Positions 45,235 to 53,245 of a DNA stretch of 64,000 nt are shown here, piece by piece. This stretch comes from Ignavibacteria bacterium (lineage in GTDB: Bacteria > Bacteroidota > Ignavibacteria > Kapaibacteriales > Kapaibacteriaceae). The stretch is taken from positions 1 to 64,000 of the forward strand of contig VGVV01000006.1 of NCBI GenBank assembly GCA_016873895.1. The letters are read 5' to 3'. A program made the position numbers and the translations under genes. The notes under the pieces are model-generated. The model did not search any database. It had not been told where the DNA came from and saw only the letters and a list, made by a program, of their open reading frames with translations. The first letter of the stretch is position 1. Each line of letters begins with the position of its first letter.

Positions 45235-46198
45235 CGTCGAATATGAGTTTAACACGCTTCGCAACGTCGTCATCATCTCTATTAAGACCAAGTGCAAACT
45301 CTACGGGGTCGCCTTCGCGCAAATCCTGAAAGTCTGCATTAATCATGTCAGAGGCATGGAAGAAGAGGTTGTTGGGCGGATATTTTATAAACCCATATCC
45401 GTTCTTCATGGACAAAATGTACGATTCGAAACGCTCTGCGTCATCATCTACACTTTCTTCCTCGTAGCGCAAACCCCGCTGCTCTATCATCTCTTGATAC
45501 TCACGCGAATCACGGGGCGGACGCGGTTGGGTGTCGTCGCGTCTGACAAATAAATTCTGTACGATTTCATCGTCTTTTGCGTTACGACTCTCAATCAGCT
45601 CGTGCATATGAATCGGGTATGTAACCTCGTTCAAAAGCTCGTGAGAGGTACGTGTAACAACGTGCTTGCCCTCGTTGTCAACAAACTCGAAATCCCAAGA
45701 CAACACCATGATTCGTGCACCCAGGTTGTTCATTTTTCGAACAAGGGGCACATAATTACCATCCGAGGTTATCAACACTACAACATCAAACTTTTTGAGT
45801 AGAGTAAGGTCGTACGCCTCAAGAGCCATCCACACATCGATGCCCTTTTCTTCCCTGCGTCCACCCGTGTTACGTAGCGGTAGGTAGTGTGCAATAACGC
45901 CCTCCCACATGAGTATGTCTTCAAACACACGATCGTAATACAAAAGATTGCCGCGCGTTTGAGCCTCATTTGCCGAGATCCGGCCACGGAAGAAGTGGCT
46001 ATCAACAATCTGGCACAGGTGCATCTCGGTGTTTTCCAGAGAGGCTACCTGGTTGCGGATAAAGTCATGCAAGCCACGCAGACTGATTCTGCTATTGCGA
46101 ACATGGTTAAAGGCGTAGTAATTGCTGACGTGTAGGAAATAATTACCGTCATAGAACACAGCTATGCGTGTGAGCTTTGTGTCGTTCGAAAGGGGCAT
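45212..46198 (-). CDS. NYN/PIN-like nuclease fused to a cold-shock domain
   Basis: The 328-residue protein starts with a NYN (LabA/DUF88) domain. Acidic active-site candidates are Asp17 (FYDGNY), Asp121 (KGIDVWMALEAYD) and Asp146 (LITSDGNYVPLVRKM). A charged linker (about 205-255) leads to a cold-shock/OB-fold domain (260-321) with RNP1-like GYGFIKY and RNP2-like LFFHASD. The NYN part should cut RNA with a metal ion, and the cold-shock domain would deliver single-stranded RNA. This domain order is uncommon. The stop overlaps the downstream aminotransferase start. Confidence 0.85.
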   Translation of the reverse strand: MPLSNDTKLTRIAVFYDGNYFLHVSNYYAFNHVRNSRISLRGLHDFIRNQVASLENTEMHLCQIVDSHFFRGRISANEAQTRGNLLYYDRVFEDILMWEGVIAHYLPLRNTGGRREEKGIDVWMALEAYDLTLLKKFDVVVLITSDGNYVPLVRKMNNLGARIMVLSWDFEFVDNEGKHVVTRTSHELLNEVTYPIHMHELIESRNAKDDEIVQNLFVRRDDTQPRPPRDSREYQEMIEQRGLRYEEESVDDDAERFESYILSMKNGYGFIKYPPNNLFFHASDMINADFQDLREGDPVEFALGLNRDDDDVAKRVKLIFDDEPDDSE

Positions 46199-46307
46199 TT
46201 TCTAAAACCTGTGGACTTTCTGCTGGTCTGCTATAATAGTAGCAATTCTCTACGTTCGAGAGCAACACCTACTACTTTTTTCACTCGCAAATGTATCAAT
46301 TTTCGGA

Positions 46308-47060
46308 TTAGTACTTTGCGCCAGCAGCTTGAAGAATCTGAAGTATTGTCCACCGACGATTCATCCGTGCATACGTTAGCGCACTCTTTCCGCTATAATC
46401 GACAATTCCGAGATCAGGTTTTCTACGTAATAATATCCGCAGCATTTCATCCTCCCCCAAGACAGAAAGTAGCATTGCCGCGGTTCTACCTCGTATGTCA
46501 CGGGCATCAACGTAAGCCCCCTTTTCGAGCAATTCTTCGAGAGCTCCTAAGTGCCGATTCCCACATGCGATGATGATGGGTGGGTTGCCCTTTCGGTCGG
46601 CCAGATTCACAAACGCCCCTGCACCAACAAGTTGCGAAACAACATTTGTTGAACCTACTTGACATGCAACATGGAGCGGTGTCTGCCCACGATAATCCAG
46701 GACGTTTGGTTGAGCACCGGCAGCAAGTATGAGCGGACAAAACCCATCGCGATTATGAAAAGCCGCTAGATGTAACACGGTAACACCAAGTGGCGTTGCA
46801 ATGTTTGGATCTGCGCCAGCATTGAGCAGAACCTCGGTCATTACACTATCGTTGGCGATAGTAGCCACCATCAGGGCAGTCAAACCCTCGGCATCAGTCT
46901 CATTGATGTTCAAAGACTTTGACTTCCTCGATAACACCCGCTGAACAGATTCGATGTTACCCGTCTTCACGGTCTCAAGTAGACCCTGCGCTCGAACCGA
47001 ACTTGTGGATACGAGAAATGCGACAACGAACGGGATGATGTAGAGAAAGGCGAACTGCAT
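46308..47060 (-). CDS. Exported ankyrin-repeat protein
   Basis: The 250-residue protein has a signal peptide (FLYIIPFVVAFLVSTSSVRAQ). About six ankyrin repeats follow, for example DAEGLTALMVATIANDSVMT, GVTVLHLAAFHNRDGFCPLI and RGQTPLHVACQVGSTNVVSQ. Such periplasmic ankyrin proteins mediate protein contacts. Its ATG overlaps the upstream lipoprotein stop by one base (TAATG), making it the last gene of a four-gene envelope operon (48864 to 46308). Confidence 0.87.
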   Translation of the reverse strand: MQFAFLYIIPFVVAFLVSTSSVRAQGLLETVKTGNIESVQRVLSRKSKSLNINETDAEGLTALMVATIANDSVMTEVLLNAGADPNIATPLGVTVLHLAAFHNRDGFCPLILAAGAQPNVLDYRGQTPLHVACQVGSTNVVSQLVGAGAFVNLADRKGNPPIIIACGNRHLGALEELLEKGAYVDARDIRGRTAAMLLSVLGEDEMLRILLRRKPDLGIVDYSGKSALTYARMNRRWTILQILQAAGAKY

Positions 47061-47629
47061 TAGAAGCCCTGACGCTGCAGGAATATGCCTTTGTCTACCT
47101 TGGAGAAGAAGTCTTGGTAGTACTTAGGGTCGGAAACAGCCGACACCTCTACAGGGTTACCTGTGTTGTCGAGGATTTTCGCCTGAAAGTTCGCACGCAC
47201 CTTACAACGTCTACCGAGCTCCGACACATTCACACTAACCTCTACCTGTTTGAACTTGTTGTAACGGGTGTCTTGTGTTGTTCGGTTTCGGCTACTAGAG
47301 CCCCTTGTGTCGAAAACAACATCCAGAGCGTCTGTCCAATATCGAGTACTGGCACTTTTATCCGACAGCTGGATTTCTTTTGTTGCCGTTAGTAAACCAA
47401 GATCCATGACGGCGTTTTTCACAACAAATCCATCATCCTGAAGAACATTAAGCATGGCCTTCATCACAAGCTTTACATCGTTTGTATCGAATTCACGCGT
47501 CTGATACTCACGTGTTTGAAGTTGTGTTTGCGGTGTTCGAACCTGTTCGGGAAAGCGTATGGTTGTACAAGCCGTTGCCATAAACAACAGAGCCGTAAAC
47601 GCCGCGACTGAAAATCTATACCACGTCAT
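47060..47629 (-). CDS. Lipoprotein of unknown function
   Basis: The 189-residue protein has a lipobox ending at about Cys21 (FMATAC). The segment REFDTNDVKLVMKAMLNVLQDDGFVVKNAV, followed by LGLLTATKEI, recalls periplasmic lipoproteins with a single alpha/beta domain. VEVSVNVSELGRRCKVRANFQAK would be the main sheet. I do not recognise a characterised member. TAATG overlaps couple it to the genes on both sides. Confidence 0.7.
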   Translation of the reverse strand: MTWYRFSVAAFTALLFMATACTTIRFPEQVRTPQTQLQTREYQTREFDTNDVKLVMKAMLNVLQDDGFVVKNAVMDLGLLTATKEIQLSDKSASTRYWTDALDVVFDTRGSSSRNRTTQDTRYNKFKQVEVSVNVSELGRRCKVRANFQAKILDNTGNPVEVSAVSDPKYYQDFFSKVDKGIFLQRQGF

Positions 47630-48042
47630 TAGAATTTGCTCTGATGATAGGTGAACGACTCAACTTTGCTATCGGCGCTGAATTTGATAACAACTGTAAG
47701 TGTACGCTGGGTGGTACTCGCAGCACCAGAGCGATTAGAGAAACCACCAAGAATCAGGAACATTCCGCTTTGGCTCTCCGAATATGATGCCTCGGTCGCA
47801 ATCTTATCATACACCCATGTCTCGCGATTGTTTTCATCCAACGTTGTGATATTCGGAGATCCCAACAGTTCGGCTACTTGTGCACCAGACATACCCTTTT
47901 TGATTTCCTTTCGCACAACACCAGCGGTAAGCTCGCGTTCGCGTGTTGATGAGAGGTCGCGTTGGTTGTCTTGTACTGTTCTGCAACCCGTGGCAACGGT
48001 TACCACAACTATAGCTGCAAGGAAAAGACGAATGAGAGTCAT
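47629..48042 (-). CDS. SmpA/OmlA (BamE-like) domain lipoprotein
   Basis: The 137-residue lipoprotein (lipobox VATGC, about Cys20) contains the SmpA/OmlA motif: VRKEIKKGMSGAQVAELLGSP followed by ETWVYDK. In proteobacteria the BamE version helps outer-membrane protein assembly; here the same fold is likely but the partner is unknown. A glycine- and serine-rich segment follows (GGFSNRSGAASTTQR). It is the second gene of the envelope operon. Confidence 0.8.
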   Translation of the reverse strand: MTLIRLFLAAIVVVTVATGCRTVQDNQRDLSSTRERELTAGVVRKEIKKGMSGAQVAELLGSPNITTLDENNRETWVYDKIATEASYSESQSGMFLILGGFSNRSGAASTTQRTLTVVIKFSADSKVESFTYHQSKF

Positions 48043-48066
48043 AGTGTCCTCGAAAAGTAGATTGGT

Positions 48067-48864
48067 TTACAATTGAAAGATAAAACCGGCACGAAACATA
48101 ACTACTTGCGGGGTGGCTACTCGTTGTTCGGTAAAGTAATAGTCAAGAGTATTACCATCGACAAGCTCAGCGTGAGGAATGTTTGTGTCGCTACCCCATA
48201 GATAACGGACACGTACATCGAATAATGTGCGCTGAAGAGAGTTCGGCAACGTTATAATGTCATGAACCTTGATCGCCAGCCCCATCCCAACCCCATAGTT
48301 CCATGTTAGTGCACCATTACCATCAGAATCGGTGAGTGTGTCGCCTGCTCGAATGTGTCGAAGGGTAATAGTAGACGAAAAGATGGTAAAACCAGCAACC
48401 GCTTCAGCATAGGGAAACAACCACGAGTTGATGGTTGGTTGGAAGCGGATGTGCGCAAGGATGGGTATCTGTACATTTGATGACGTTAACTCGAACCTGC
48501 TAGAGAAACTACTAGACCGCAGAGACTTTGAATCTGCACCATTGAAATACACACCAAGCTCTCCGCCCACAGCTAGTGGTACAGGGTCGAAATAATATCC
48601 GCCCTCAACTCCAAAACCATATGCTACCGGCGGCTGGCCCAACAACTCAAATGCATTGCGCAGGTCTAACTGAGACACCGCCTGTTGGTAATGAATCTCA
48701 AACTGCATGTTGAGAGCCTGCTGTTTGATACGACGAATCGTTTCATCATCAGGCATTTTCAATTCCGACGGGTTATCTGGGTTAGAAGGCACCTCTCCAG
48801 CTATTTGCGCGTGTAAGCAATACGCACTCAGCAGCATTAGTACCGTGGAAACAATCGACTTCAT
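48067..48864 (-). CDS. Outer-membrane beta-barrel protein
   Basis: The 265-residue protein has a signal peptide (VSTVLMLLSAYCLHAQ). Barrel-like strands include AYGFGVEGGYYFDPVPLAVG, QIPILAHIRFQPTI and a terminal VMFRAGFIFQL with the terminal hydrophobic signature. The size suggests 8-10 strands, similar to OmpX/OprF-like porins. It heads the envelope operon. A TAACTTCG box (one mismatch to TAnnTTTG) lies five bases before the ATG. Confidence 0.78.
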   Translation of the reverse strand: MKSIVSTVLMLLSAYCLHAQIAGEVPSNPDNPSELKMPDDETIRRIKQQALNMQFEIHYQQAVSQLDLRNAFELLGQPPVAYGFGVEGGYYFDPVPLAVGGELGVYFNGADSKSLRSSSFSSRFELTSSNVQIPILAHIRFQPTINSWLFPYAEAVAGFTIFSSTITLRHIRAGDTLTDSDGNGALTWNYGVGMGLAIKVHDIITLPNSLQRTLFDVRVRYLWGSDTNIPHAELVDGNTLDYYFTEQRVATPQVVMFRAGFIFQL

Positions 48865-48961
48865 AGATGCGAAGTTACCATCTGTTTACAACCAGATGAT
48901 AACTCGGAAGTAAAATCTATGAACAACAGTTTCGCACCGCAGCTTTAAGGAGGGGACCTTT

Positions 48962-49909
48962 ATGTTGTCGGGTGGACGTCGAGATTTTGTGAAAACCGCT
49001 ATCCAGGCTTGCGGTGGCATTGTTACCTCCACAGCTCTTCATGGTAAGGGGCTGGTAGACTCTGGATTGAATGCACTAGTAACTGGGCAGATTCTTCATG
49101 AAGCCCAGAACGAGAGAGTGTGGGCCTGTTGGATAGGACAGTCGAGCGTGCTCATCAAGCTGGGAAACACGTGGGTGTTAACAGATCCCGTGTTCGCAGA
49201 TGTGGTTGGGTTGAATATTCTCGGGGTGCGGATAGGACCCCGCAGGATACTGCCTCCTGCAATTGCTCTTCACGAACTACCCAAGCCCGATCTCATCCTC
49301 CTTTCCCATGCACACATGGATCACATGGACCGCTGGACGCTGGAGAACATTTCTGAACGGTGGCCCAACGAAATCTCAGTGCTAACTGCGTCGAACACAC
49401 GAGATGTCATTATGGATTTACCTTGGCTCTCCTGCGAAGAGATAGACTGGGGTGAGACAACAACACTCCGCGGCCTGTCTGTACGAGCATTGCAGGTGCA
49501 GCACAACGGATGGAGGCTTCCCGGTGAACGTTGCCGCAGCAACGGTTTCAGGAGAACAGGCCGCAGCTACAATGGCTATGAGATCGAATTCGAAGGCATC
49601 CGAATTGTATTTGGTGGAGATACCGCGTTCACCAATGAGTTCAAGACAATATCCAGAGAAGTCGATCTTGCTATTATGCCTATTGGCTCGTACGAAGGCT
49701 ACACCGCCTATCATTGTAACCCAGAAGAGGCTGTAGCAATGGCCAACATGATGAAGGCGCGATCCATCATGCCAATTCACCATCTAACATTCAGGCAAAG
49801 CTCAGAACCTGTTCGCGAGCCCCTTGCCAGACTAATCAAAGCAATTGATGGTGGTAGCGTGCACATAGCAGCACGACTTCCCGGAAGCACGTATCGCTAC
49901 ACAGCGTGA
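48962..49909 (+). CDS. Tat-exported MBL-fold metallohydrolase (UlaG/NAPE-PLD-like)
   Basis: The 315-residue protein starts with a twin-arginine-like signal (GGRRDFVKTAIQACGG). A metallo-beta-lactamase fold follows: HAHMDHMD (116-123), VFGGDTAFTNEF and PIHHLTF. CWIGQSSVLIKLGNTWVLTDPVF and GPRRILPP are typical of the NAPE-PLD/UlaG-like branch, which hydrolyses phosphodiester or lactone substrates. The precise substrate is unknown. A strong TAAGGAGG ribosome-binding site precedes the ATG. Confidence 0.85.
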   Translation: MLSGGRRDFVKTAIQACGGIVTSTALHGKGLVDSGLNALVTGQILHEAQNERVWACWIGQSSVLIKLGNTWVLTDPVFADVVGLNILGVRIGPRRILPPAIALHELPKPDLILLSHAHMDHMDRWTLENISERWPNEISVLTASNTRDVIMDLPWLSCEEIDWGETTTLRGLSVRALQVQHNGWRLPGERCRSNGFRRTGRSYNGYEIEFEGIRIVFGGDTAFTNEFKTISREVDLAIMPIGSYEGYTAYHCNPEEAVAMANMMKARSIMPIHHLTFRQSSEPVREPLARLIKAIDGGSVHIAARLPGSTYRYTA

Positions 49910-49942
49910 TAAAGTGCAGAAAGAGGTGGTAATTTCAGCGTT

Positions 49943-51151
49943 ATGGATTCACTCTTTGACGACGCAGAAACCACCGACCCAACAACCACACAGAGGTTTT
50001 TACCACTGGCCGAGCTCGTGCGGCCAACCACCATAGATAGTGTCATTGGTCAAAAACATCTTCTTGGGGAGGGCGCTCCACTTTTCTCGTTTGTTCAGCG
50101 TGGAGAGCTTCCCTCAATACTCTTGTGGGGTCCGACCGGTACGGGCAAAACAACATTAGCCCACATTCTATCTCGTGCAATTGGTGCTCACATCGAGCGG
50201 CTAAGCGCCGTAGACTCTGGTGTAAAAGAATTGCGGGAGATTATTCGCAAAGCAGATGTTCTCCGTAAAAAAGGCACGCGTACAGTTTTGTTTATCGACG
50301 AGATTCATCGTTTTACAAAATCACAGCAAGATGCACTTCTACATGCCGTCGAAAGTGGTGGCATTACACTCATTGGCGCTACAACAGAGAACCCATCATT
50401 TGAGGTCAACAATGCGTTGTTATCGAGATGTCAAGTGTATCGACTCGAGCTTCTCACAGAGGAAGAGATTCGCAGGGTTATTGAACGAGCTATTGAAGCC
50501 TTGCGCGCGAGCCGCTCTGTTACGTTAACAGTGGATGACTGGCCAGCTCTGATTCGTGTTGCTCATGGAGATGCTCGTAAAGCACTGAACATTATCGAGA
50601 CAATTACCATCAGTGAACAACACGCCGATGCAACAATACATGTAACGTCTGATGTAATTAGCCGCGCAATACAGAGACCCCTTCCTCGATATGATAAAAC
50701 GGGCGACTATCATTACGATACGATTTCGGCGTTTATCAAATCAATGCGGGCAGGCGATGCAAATGCAGCGTTATTCTATGCCGCCGCTATGATTCAGGCC
50801 GGCGAAGACCCACTCTTTATCGCACGACGCATGATTGTTTTTGCAAGCGAGGATGTTGGATTGGCAGATAGTCAAGCATTGCCCTTGGCACTGAGCGCGT
50901 ATCAATCTGTAGAACGAATTGGTATGCCCGAGGGCAGGATAATGCTGGGACACGTAATCGTGTATCTAGCGAATGCTCCGAAGTCAAGAGTGGCCTATAA
51001 TGCTGTAAACGCCGCCCTACTAGCGGTTGAATCGGCCGACAGCTACGATATACCCATGCACCTACGCAATAGACCTCCAGCCGCACCAAGCGCATATACG
51101 GGCTGCCTACCGGAGCAGTATCAAAACCTTAACTTCTTCGATCAAACCTAG
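49943..51151 (+). CDS. rarA: Replication-associated recombination protein A (MgsA/WRNIP1 AAA+ ATPase)
   Basis: RarA is a clamp-loader-like AAA+ ATPase that acts at stalled forks. The 402-residue protein has PLAELVRPTTIDSVIGQKHLLG, Walker A GPTGTGKT (63-70), Walker B VLFIDEIHRF, ATTENPSFEVN, LLSRCQVYRLE and the tetramerisation region (PRYDKTGDYHYDTISAFIKSM, YAAAMIQAGEDPLFIARRM). The C-terminus (CLPEQYQNLNFF) is shorter than in some relatives. It ends 1 bp before the convergent L,D-transpeptidase gene. Confidence 0.95.
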   Translation: MDSLFDDAETTDPTTTQRFLPLAELVRPTTIDSVIGQKHLLGEGAPLFSFVQRGELPSILLWGPTGTGKTTLAHILSRAIGAHIERLSAVDSGVKELREIIRKADVLRKKGTRTVLFIDEIHRFTKSQQDALLHAVESGGITLIGATTENPSFEVNNALLSRCQVYRLELLTEEEIRRVIERAIEALRASRSVTLTVDDWPALIRVAHGDARKALNIIETITISEQHADATIHVTSDVISRAIQRPLPRYDKTGDYHYDTISAFIKSMRAGDANAALFYAAAMIQAGEDPLFIARRMIVFASEDVGLADSQALPLALSAYQSVERIGMPEGRIMLGHVIVYLANAPKSRVAYNAVNAALLAVESADSYDIPMHLRNRPPAAPSAYTGCLPEQYQNLNFFDQT

Positions 51152-51152
51152 A

Positions 51153-52268
51153 CTAGTTACCGGGAGATTGTTGCCCAGCAGCGCCCCCTGCATTCATTGC
51201 AGCCTTGCGCTTTGCACGTATCCAGTTATAGTTAACCGACTCGCGAAGTGTAACACCTTTGCGGATGACACCCCGTTCTTTCAATACGCTATCTGCGGTA
51301 AGATAGCGCTGCACGTTTCTGAGCGAACCGCGGCTGCCGTGTGGGATCTGAGATATAGGAATGAGTGCCTCTTCCATACCCATCGGATCTGCTGGTAAGT
51401 CAATCGTAACATCCTGGTTCGACGTTGCATCTAACCATGGGCCGCCTCGCCTGCGGGTAAAATCAAACACGTCTAACACAAAAACAGGGGTTCCCGAAAA
51501 AGGAACCAGTCTGTGTTTCGCTGTGTCGCGTTGTGCAACCCTAATCCATTCATATAGCCACTGTGCATCGTGCATGAGCTGACGAAAGCATGAATGAGAC
51601 ACAGGCCTGCCGGGCATATCGAACTGGTGGAATGCCGTGCCTGCCTGTTGATGAATATTCACCGTAAACGGTAGTCGCCAGGATGAATTGAGAGACGAGA
51701 TTCGTAATCGTTGTTTCCAGTTTGCAGCATAACGTCCCGGCAACGATGGCTTGCGCTCTTCCCCGCTATTGGTAGCAGCAAAGCGTACCAGTTTACCATT
51801 CTCATAGCATGCATAAGCCTGATACTTAACGCTTACTACCATAATTTTTTGGATGGTATCTGCCGCTGCCCAATACTGTGGGAATATGCTATATGCTCGT
51901 ACGTCTTTTACATTCGAATCGGGCAAAACGATGGTGTCGCCCAGCCGGATGTATCGCAGATCTTTTCTATTGAGCAACGTAACAATCCGATACATGTCAA
52001 ATGTAGGCTCTGCCTTAGCATACGTACGTTGTATGCTGTCAAGAATGCGCTTTGTAGAAATCACAAGTTTGTGGTAGCCGATGCGAGGAATCTGCGTATT
52101 CAACAAGTCAATCTGTGCCTGCTTCGTGCCAGTAGTTGCTGCAACACTATCGAACACCTGATCACCAACAGAACCGTTTGCCTGATCGTATGAACACGAA
52201 AAAGCAAGCAACCCGACTAAACATAAAAACGCAGATAAAAAGTATGCGTAATGGACTCTATATGACAT
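51153..52268 (-). CDS. L,D-transpeptidase (YkuD-type) lipoprotein
   Basis: The 371-residue protein has a lipobox at Cys25 (LAFSC). A short LysM-like stretch is possible (LRYIRLGDTIVLPD). The YkuD catalytic region contains GTAFHQF (His214) and PVSHSCFRQ, with Cys227 in place of the usual S-H-G-C context (here H-S-C). Such enzymes form 3-3 crosslinks in peptidoglycan or attach proteins to it. The substitution Gly to Ser next to the Cys is unusual, but the SH-C-R core remains. The ATG at 52268 fits the signal peptide. Confidence 0.8.
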   Translation of the reverse strand: MSYRVHYAYFLSAFLCLVGLLAFSCSYDQANGSVGDQVFDSVAATTGTKQAQIDLLNTQIPRIGYHKLVISTKRILDSIQRTYAKAEPTFDMYRIVTLLNRKDLRYIRLGDTIVLPDSNVKDVRAYSIFPQYWAAADTIQKIMVVSVKYQAYACYENGKLVRFAATNSGEERKPSLPGRYAANWKQRLRISSLNSSWRLPFTVNIHQQAGTAFHQFDMPGRPVSHSCFRQLMHDAQWLYEWIRVAQRDTAKHRLVPFSGTPVFVLDVFDFTRRRGGPWLDATSNQDVTIDLPADPMGMEEALIPISQIPHGSRGSLRNVQRYLTADSVLKERGVIRKGVTLRESVNYNWIRAKRKAAMNAGGAAGQQSPGN

Positions 52269-52331
52269 ATACGTACAACATGAAGTTGAATCTCGGTAGT
52301 TTAGCTCACACCTCACTCTACCGTGTATGCT

Positions 52332-53144
52332 ATGACTGCGAACCTACACAGACTTGTCGTGATAAACATTTTCTGTGCCATTCTTTTTGGATGTCAAGAC
52401 AAACCAAGTGGCGAAGAGCGCTCCACAGAACCCCCAAAACCACCTCAACCACTGGTTCAACAGTTAACCTACAGGGTTATTCAGCGTTTACCCCACGACA
52501 CGAAGGCGTTTACCCAGGGTCTTGAAGTTTTTAAAGGGGCTTTCCTAGAAAGCACAGGACAGAATGGCTCGTCAAGTCTGCGTAAGGTTTCAATTGCCAC
52601 AGGTAAGGTGGTTAAGAAAACACTCCTGGATGCCAAGTACTTCGGAGAAGGCATCACACAGCTTAACGGCAACGTATACATGCTAACATGGCTTAACCAG
52701 CAAGGGTTGGTTTTTGATGCATCTACACTGCAGCAAAAGCAGACGTTTTCCTACTCTGGTGAGGGATGGGGCATAACCAATGATGGTAAGTATCTCTACA
52801 TGAGCAATGGAACCAGCATAATCAATGTTGTGGACCCCACGACGTGGTCTGTTGTCCGATCAATGGCCGTAACAATGGATGGTATGGCCGTCTCAAGCAT
52901 CAACGAGCTCGAGTGGATCAACGGAGAAATATGGGCCAATGTTTGGCAATCAGATAAAATCATCAGGATATCTCCCGCTACGGGAGTTGTTACCGGCATC
53001 CTGGATTTAACGGGTTTGCTGCTTACGAACGAGCGGACACCGACAACCGATGTCTTGAATGGTATTGCGTGGGACGCCCAAACAGCAACCGTATATGTAA
53101 CCGGCAAGAACTGGCCTTCCGTATTCGCACTTTCCGTCCAGTAG
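52332..53144 (+). CDS. Glutaminyl-peptide cyclotransferase-like lipoprotein
   Basis: The 270-residue protein has a signal peptide with lipobox ILFGC. It matches the plant-type glutamine cyclotransferase family (five-bladed propeller): RLPHDTKAFTQGLEVFKGAF, FGEGITQLNGNVYMLTW, EGWGITNDGKYLYMSNG, INELEWINGEIWANVW and VLNGIAWDAQTATVYVTGKN. These enzymes convert N-terminal Gln to pyroglutamate on exported proteins. In organisms with T9SS, many secreted proteins start with Gln after signal cleavage, as several here do, giving a possible substrate pool. Confidence 0.87.
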   Translation: MTANLHRLVVINIFCAILFGCQDKPSGEERSTEPPKPPQPLVQQLTYRVIQRLPHDTKAFTQGLEVFKGAFLESTGQNGSSSLRKVSIATGKVVKKTLLDAKYFGEGITQLNGNVYMLTWLNQQGLVFDASTLQQKQTFSYSGEGWGITNDGKYLYMSNGTSIINVVDPTTWSVVRSMAVTMDGMAVSSINELEWINGEIWANVWQSDKIIRISPATGVVTGILDLTGLLLTNERTPTTDVLNGIAWDAQTATVYVTGKNWPSVFALSVQ

Positions 53145-53245
53145 CAACCCCCTTCCGCCGTCACGTTTTCGTCAGTTGAATACACAAGGGTCAAACAGCA
53201 CTCACCAAGGTGCTGATTGGCTTTACCTACTGTTGGAGGTTGTGT

